Below, one piece after another: positions 59,800 through 64,000 of a stretch of 64,000 nt of DNA. The notes beneath the pieces were generated by a model that worked only from the letters and a program-made list of their open reading frames with translations, had not been told where the DNA came from and did not search any database. Within the stretch, counting starts at the first letter, position 1, and each line of letters begins with the position of its first letter. The position numbers and the translations under genes are program-made. This DNA is from Rhodoferax antarcticus ANT.BR. GTDB lineage: Bacteria; Pseudomonadota; Gammaproteobacteria; Burkholderiales; Burkholderiaceae_C. Where the stretch lies: NCBI RefSeq assembly GCF_001938565.1, contig NZ_MSYM01000020.1:62001-126000 (forward strand), written 5' to 3'.

Positions 59800-61839
59800 A
59801 TGAATGAAATTTTCCAAGCTCTGCGATCCGAGCCCATTGGGGGCACAAAGGACACTATTTGCTTGTTGGTAATCGCGGCTGGTTTTATCAGCGCCTTTCC
59901 GCCAATGTCGGGCTATATTGCAGGCTACTCACATGGACTGACGTTCCCGGTTGTAGGTCAAATCAAAATCCCCGGAACACTGGCCGCAGAACTTAGTCTC
60001 ATGCTCGCTGCAGCAGTTGCTGCGTATCACCTCACTTATTCGATACTCAAGAAGTCACGCAGCAGATTTGTCATCCCCACATCTTGCAAGGTGGAATCCT
60101 CTGACCCAATGGACTACCCGCCAAATGAATCCAATGGACTGATTCTTGGGTACACCACGGATGACGGAACGCCGATCACGATCAGTGACGAAGACATTTG
60201 CAGGCACGGACTCATAGAGGGTCAAACCGGTATGGGTAAGTCGGTTTTTGGGAAATCGTTGATGTTTCAGCAAATTCAACGTGGTGGTGGCCTGCTTTTT
60301 GTGGACGGTAAGCTCGACAGTGACAACATCCAAGAACTCTACGAATTCGCGGTGTACTGCGGACGCGGAAAAGACTTCCAGGTGATCAACCCAGGCCAAC
60401 CAGAAAAGTCCAACACCTACAGCCCAATTCTGTATGGTGAACCCGATGAAATAGCTTCGCGGATCATCAGCTTGATCCCATCCACCACAGCATCAGCCGG
60501 TGCCGACTACTACAAGCAGACCTCCAATTTAGCGCTGGTTGTCTTTATATCCGCGCTTCAAGAAGAGTCCCCGGCCACGGTCCAACAATGGATAGAAGAA
60601 GCAAAAAAGACCAACACCCCACTGGAATACCTCAACAGCAATCGAATCAAGGGACGTGCTTTCAACTTCCTGGATCTGGCACTTCTAACAATGAATGAGG
60701 GCGTGCTTAACAATTTGATGAAAACGATCAATCAGTTAGCCCCGAACTCTATGGCAAGAAAGAATCTGTCAATCTTCCTTGAACAATATGCCAAAGATCA
60801 AAACCTAGACGGGACAATCACAAAACTTAATGTTGACCTTAAACGACTCAAGGAAATGCTAGGCGGGATCGGTGCCAGAATGCAACAATTTGGCAGCGGT
60901 AATTTTGGACAGGTGCTTAATTCATACAACCCAGAAGTAAAAATGTATGAAGCGATAAGGGACAGCAAAATCACTTATGTTGCGCTCCCAACCATGGGTA
61001 AAGATGTTGCAGCTCAGAATCTCGGGAAAATGGTTGTTGCAGATTTAAGAACATCAATATCATGGCTTCAAACCAACAAAGAAGATCGACCAAAAATACC
61101 TTTCTTGGCCTTCCTAGATGAAATGTCAAGTTACTCAACTGAAGCTCTAAATATTATGTTCGAGCAATCTCGATCTGCTCGGGTGGCACTGCTCCCAGCC
61201 ATTCAAACAGATTCTGGATTAACTAATATCAGTGAAGACTTTGCTGAACGAATTTTGGCGAATACGGAATTGAAAGTGTTTTTCCGTCTGTCTTCACAAG
61301 ACACCGCATTGAAAGCCAGCGAACTCATTGGCGAGACAACCCGAGTGCTCAAAAGCACCAGTGCAGGATCTGGCGTATCCGCATCTGCTCAAGCCCTGCA
61401 AATTGGCCCAAACAAGGCTTTGTCAGACTCAGCCAACTTCGGAACAGGTGAACGTGAACAGGCCGAACCGTTTGTCCACCAGGACGTTATCAAGTCGCTG
61501 CAACCGGGTGAGTGCGTCATTCTGAAGTCACCACGGGTTTGGAACATCAGGGTTCCTATGATTGAACTTTCCCCTGAAATCAGAAGAGCCATTGGCCCAC
61601 TGAGGATCAATCACGCGAAAGACAACATCGCAAGAATCAAGACCTTTGATGCCATGAAGGACGTGGACGATTACATCCTGCAGGCTCAGAGAGCCCGAGT
61701 GCGACCAGCAAAGGGCGAAACAAAGGGCAAGGACAAAGATATACCAAAAGACCAACCCAAGGCCAAGGAAGTCAATGCAGAAGGCTATTCCGAGTTGATG
61801 CCGCTTCCAGAAAATGCATTCGAAGGAATTGGAGAATAG
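59800..61839 (+). CDS. traD: Type IV coupling protein TraD (VirD4 family)
   Basis: 679 residues from MNEIFQALRS. Two N-terminal membrane segments (about 18-40 and 62-82), Walker A EGQTGMGKSVFGKSL (about 140), GLLFVDGKLDSDNIQELYEF, Walker B IPFLAFLDEMSSYSTEAL (about 435) and ALLPAIQTDSGLT. A Lys/Glu-rich tail ends the protein. It brings the relaxosome to the transfer channel. The VirD4/TraD-type motifs resemble those of SXT-like TraD. The next ORF starts 3 bases after its stop. Confidence 0.94.
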   Translation: MNEIFQALRSEPIGGTKDTICLLVIAAGFISAFPPMSGYIAGYSHGLTFPVVGQIKIPGTLAAELSLMLAAAVAAYHLTYSILKKSRSRFVIPTSCKVESSDPMDYPPNESNGLILGYTTDDGTPITISDEDICRHGLIEGQTGMGKSVFGKSLMFQQIQRGGGLLFVDGKLDSDNIQELYEFAVYCGRGKDFQVINPGQPEKSNTYSPILYGEPDEIASRIISLIPSTTASAGADYYKQTSNLALVVFISALQEESPATVQQWIEEAKKTNTPLEYLNSNRIKGRAFNFLDLALLTMNEGVLNNLMKTINQLAPNSMARKNLSIFLEQYAKDQNLDGTITKLNVDLKRLKEMLGGIGARMQQFGSGNFGQVLNSYNPEVKMYEAIRDSKITYVALPTMGKDVAAQNLGKMVVADLRTSISWLQTNKEDRPKIPFLAFLDEMSSYSTEALNIMFEQSRSARVALLPAIQTDSGLTNISEDFAERILANTELKVFFRLSSQDTALKASELIGETTRVLKSTSAGSGVSASAQALQIGPNKALSDSANFGTGEREQAEPFVHQDVIKSLQPGECVILKSPRVWNIRVPMIELSPEIRRAIGPLRINHAKDNIARIKTFDAMKDVDDYILQAQRARVRPAKGETKGKDKDIPKDQPKAKEVNAEGYSELMPLPENAFEGIGE

Positions 61840-61842
61840 ACA

Positions 61843-62805
61843 ATGGAGAAAGAATTGAACATTTTGATTGGAGAAAACCCAAATGGACGCACAGACATTG
61901 GAGACAGCAATACGGGTGATTTCGGGGATTTCGGTCTTGATTGCAATTCTTTTGATGATTTCAGCCACGAGGACTTTGGCGGTGGGGATACTTTTAGCCC
62001 TGGGAGCACCGGTGTTCAATCTGCTGATATGGGCTTTTCGAACCATTTTGGACACACACAGGGATTTGATCATGAGCTTACTGACACCGAAAACTCGATT
62101 ATTCAGTTCGCTAGAGGCACAACTTCTGGAAAAAGAAGCAGAACAGCGATTAAGAAATCGGAAAAAATATATATAACTCACGAAGACTTTGATGAGGGAT
62201 CGGAACAAGACGCTTTCTTGCTGATATACGGGTATGCGTCTATTCTGTTCAACACCTTGCAGAAAGGTGAATTCAATGAGAATAATTTGAAGCAAAAACG
62301 CGCCATAGACTTTTTCTTTTGTCGCTCAATTGACGGCTTGCATCTCCAGGATGCGGTTGCCTGCATTGACAATGAAATCAGAATTGATGTTCTGCGCCTG
62401 CGCTTCATGCTTGAGTTTTGGATGCGCGAATGGATTCTCCCCCCGATGCCATCGACTGCAGACGATCTACCGTCCCGCGTCGAACTCATGGCTGCTCAGT
62501 ACGAGGGGTTGATTGGGGTGTCTTTGGCGCGAGAGGCGTGGTTTGAACCTGGCTTGTCCGGCAAAGACCTCTTGGAGCGCATTTGTGACGGCGAGAGCGA
62601 GGAATTCTCCAAGAAAGCGCATCGTGCGTTTGTGGGCCTGGTTGATGACTACGTTCTGTCAGTCGCATCAAACAAGGAGGCTGGCACCACCAAAGTTTAT
62701 GTCACTGGCAAAAACCCAATCCTTGAGTTGGAAGACAAGGCCAACGATCCCACCTATACCAGTCGCGGACGATTGGCAAATCTTTATTGGAGTAGAAAAT
62801 TTTGA
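61843..62805 (+). CDS. Unknown protein after traD (N-terminus overlaps another gene)
   Basis: 320 residues from an ATG with GGAG Shine-Dalgarno. The first 110 residues are Gly/Asp/Phe-rich (GDFGDFGLDCNSFDDFSHED) and lie over the 61883-62176 gene in another frame, so they may be only a shadow. From about residue 115 the sequence looks like a real globular protein: DAFLLIYGYASILFNTLQKG, IRIDVLRLRFMLEFWMREWI and a C-terminal GRLANLYWSRKF. No good start codon is seen for that part alone. No family recognised. Confidence 0.6.
   Translation: MEKELNILIGENPNGRTDIGDSNTGDFGDFGLDCNSFDDFSHEDFGGGDTFSPGSTGVQSADMGFSNHFGHTQGFDHELTDTENSIIQFARGTTSGKRSRTAIKKSEKIYITHEDFDEGSEQDAFLLIYGYASILFNTLQKGEFNENNLKQKRAIDFFFCRSIDGLHLQDAVACIDNEIRIDVLRLRFMLEFWMREWILPPMPSTADDLPSRVELMAAQYEGLIGVSLAREAWFEPGLSGKDLLERICDGESEEFSKKAHRAFVGLVDDYVLSVASNKEAGTTKVYVTGKNPILELEDKANDPTYTSRGRLANLYWSRKF
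61883..62176 (+). CDS. Small membrane protein nested in the preceding frame
   Basis: 97 residues from ATG MDAQTLETA, with GGAG 9 bases upstream. Two close membrane segments (RVISGISVLIAILLMISATR, then VGILLALGAPVFNLLIWAF), then a charged helix (LEAQLLEKEAEQRLRNRKK). Composition and length look like a true small membrane protein. It lies wholly inside the longer frame, one of them being unusual. Confidence 0.55.
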   Translation: MDAQTLETAIRVISGISVLIAILLMISATRTLAVGILLALGAPVFNLLIWAFRTILDTHRDLIMSLLTPKTRLFSSLEAQLLEKEAEQRLRNRKKYI

Positions 62806-62850
62806 AGATTATTTTCAACACACAATTTGTAATTAAAGGATGTTAATACC

Positions 62851-63351
62851 ATGGCAAACGACGAATCAACTAACCTCGTAGATATTAACCAACCATCAGC
62901 CGACCAAAAAACATTTGCACTGGCTTGGGTTGGATATTTTGCAGTGTTACCAATAGTTATTTTTTATATTTTGATTATGGTTGGGGCTTTTTACCTTCTA
63001 AATGAAAAAGATTTAGGATCTGCTATTTATGGTGTTTATGCATTTGGCACAATTTCAATAATTTACGAGATAGCTCTTATTCGTTCAGTCAAACTCATTA
63101 TCAACGATAATGGCGTTTGGGCCATTAAAGGTGTTTTGCCTTGGAAAAAATCATGCATTGGATTGCAGTGGAGAAACATAGGTATTGCTGCGTATCAAAA
63201 TAATTTATATACGTGGATATTCAAGGCCTACAGAATTAACGTGGAAGATCGCTACACAGGTAAAGTAGAAATGTCTGTGCCGAATATCAGTGACGGCAAA
63301 ACAGCAGTGTCATGTATTAATATGACTCTGGCCGAAAAACACAGCACTTGA
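62851..63351 (+). CDS. Unknown membrane protein (PH-like domain)
   Basis: 166 residues, Shine-Dalgarno AAAGGATG upstream. Two membrane segments (about 27-47 and 57-77), then a beta-rich domain: VKLIINDNGVWAIKGVLPW, KSCIGLQWRNIGIAAYQN and a C-terminal part, the layout of bacterial PH-like (YdbT/DUF304-type) membrane proteins. That comparison is tentative. Last membrane gene of the traD-side cluster. Confidence 0.6.
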   Translation: MANDESTNLVDINQPSADQKTFALAWVGYFAVLPIVIFYILIMVGAFYLLNEKDLGSAIYGVYAFGTISIIYEIALIRSVKLIINDNGVWAIKGVLPWKKSCIGLQWRNIGIAAYQNNLYTWIFKAYRINVEDRYTGKVEMSVPNISDGKTAVSCINMTLAEKHST

Positions 63352-63543
63352 ACGGGTTTGCCGCGATTGAACTGCCCGGTTAAATACTTCTTTTCTTGTG
63401 ATCGCATATCCCTCGAAGTGCTGCGCCAATCCTGGCTCAGTCTTTACAAAGGATGACAAACGGATACTAAAACTTTAATCGATGCTGTTAAAGCCCATGC
63501 AAACGTTAATTACTCGAACGGATGGGATGTTGTTGTTGAGTGC

Positions 63544-63846
63544 TTGGCAGATTCAGACATTACCGAAATTATTGAAGGTTGCCAAACGATTGCGTCTGCG
63601 GTTGAATCTGTTGCAAATGAGTTTGGTCTGGAAACAAAAAGCTTGACCGGCTACATTGTGACGACCCAGGACACCGATGGTACTGATCGTCAATCTTTTG
63701 AAACGTTTGATCTTGCTTTGACTCGCTTTGTTGATATGGCTGGAAAACCACCACTGCGCTGCACCGATGATCGCCTTTTGTCTGGTGAAACTTTTAATGT
63801 TGTTTCAGATTATGGAAATGTGGTCACGCTCTCACACGCGAATTGA
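63544..63846 (+). CDS. Unknown small protein, start uncertain
   Basis: 100 residues if read from a TTG (ADSDITEIIEGC). Coding character goes on upstream in frame (TDTKTLIDAVKAHANVNY, then NGWDVVVE) back to about 63455, without a start codon. ATGACAAACGGATAC at 63449 would join this frame if one A of the AAA run were missing, so the N-terminus may be lost through a one-base change. Acidic and soluble. Terminator follows. From 63352 to 63448 I see no gene. Confidence 0.55.
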   Translation: MADSDITEIIEGCQTIASAVESVANEFGLETKSLTGYIVTTQDTDGTDRQSFETFDLALTRFVDMAGKPPLRCTDDRLLSGETFNVVSDYGNVVTLSHAN

Positions 63847-63863
63847 CGTTCTTTTATTAACCC

Positions 63864-63893
63864 AAGCCATCACATTAATTTGTGATGGCTCTT
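63864..63893 (+). terminator. Terminator after the last plus-strand gene
   Basis: AAGCCATCACA and TGTGATGGCT pair across TTAATT, followed by CTTCT. The stem would also work for a minus-strand gene entering from the right edge. Confidence 0.7.
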
Positions 63894-63976
63894 CTGCATT
63901 GTTGTTGCGTGATGTTGATGCATGGGAAGGTGGCAACGATCCCGGCTTGAGCCTGCGCCGTGAACGCGGCAAACTC

Positions 63977-63996
63977 TTGCCCCGCAAGCGGGGCAA
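63977..63996. terminator. Hairpin at the right edge
   Basis: TTGCCCCGC and GCGGGGCAA pair around a two-base centre, followed by TTTC; possibly a terminator cut by the window edge. The 63894-64000 stretch is too short to assign a gene. Confidence 0.4.
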
Positions 63997-64000
63997 TTTC

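Noticed and set aside
63894..64000. Partial gene at the right edge
   Set aside because: Both strands have short open frames; about 100 bases are too few to choose and no motif is visible.

Overview
The window looks like part of a large conjugative plasmid or integrative conjugative element of a proteobacterium. Protein style, many Shine-Dalgarno starts and the F-type transfer genes fit a beta- or gammaproteobacterium; I lean to Burkholderiales, but no 16S or chromosomal marker is present. No replication initiator, integrase, antibiotic-resistance gene or CRISPR array is visible.

Layout. 1-2150: start of an RHS-type protein running off the left edge, a DUF1643 gene and an HNH endonuclease gene. 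2246-4939: an array of 25 tRNA or tRNA-like genes, all on the minus strand, covering every amino acid except histidine; several are structurally degraded. 4940-6490: a terminator, a Cro/C1-type repressor flanked by two copies of a 19-bp palindromic operator, and the 3' scar of an IS200/IS605-type tnpB. 6491-18150 (mostly minus): plasmid maintenance and DNA processing, with a large ParB-like protein, several unknown genes, an HD-domain protein that is the best relaxase candidate, an OB-fold-like protein, an XRE regulator and a topoisomerase III. 18344-27053: a plus-strand recombination set (SSB-like protein, YqaJ/lambda-type exonuclease, MoxR-type AAA+ ATPase), interrupted by minus-strand accessory genes and a B12-dependent ribonucleotide reductase next to a 22-bp tandem repeat.

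27110-53516 (minus): an essentially complete F-type mating-pair system: traL, traE, traK, traB, traV, traA pilin, traC, trbI, a signal peptidase, traF, traH, traG, traW, traU, trbC and traN-like genes. It also carries parts unusual for F: a GspE/PilB-type ATPase, a protein with two S1 RNA-binding domains, two thioredoxin-fold proteins (DsbA- and DsbC-like), a lytic transglycosylase and an OmpA-domain lipoprotein. 53678-59155 (minus): NADAR protein, SNF2 helicase and RecD2-like helicase. 59226-63846 (plus): a membrane-tethered NERD-like nuclease, the TraD/VirD4 coupling protein and small membrane or unknown proteins.

The most striking feature is a shared box, gene-sense TATAATcTTTGCAAC, at 13 places in front of transcription units for maintenance, topoisomerase, ribonucleotide reductase, pilus, disulfide and coupling genes. 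The TATAAT part looks like a -10 element and the near-invariant TTGCAAC would lie over the transcription start. This suggests one element-wide regulon. Together the genes describe a self-transmissible element that brings its own tRNAs, dNTP supply, topoisomerase, SSB and exonuclease, plus helicase and NADAR genes that may deal with host defence.
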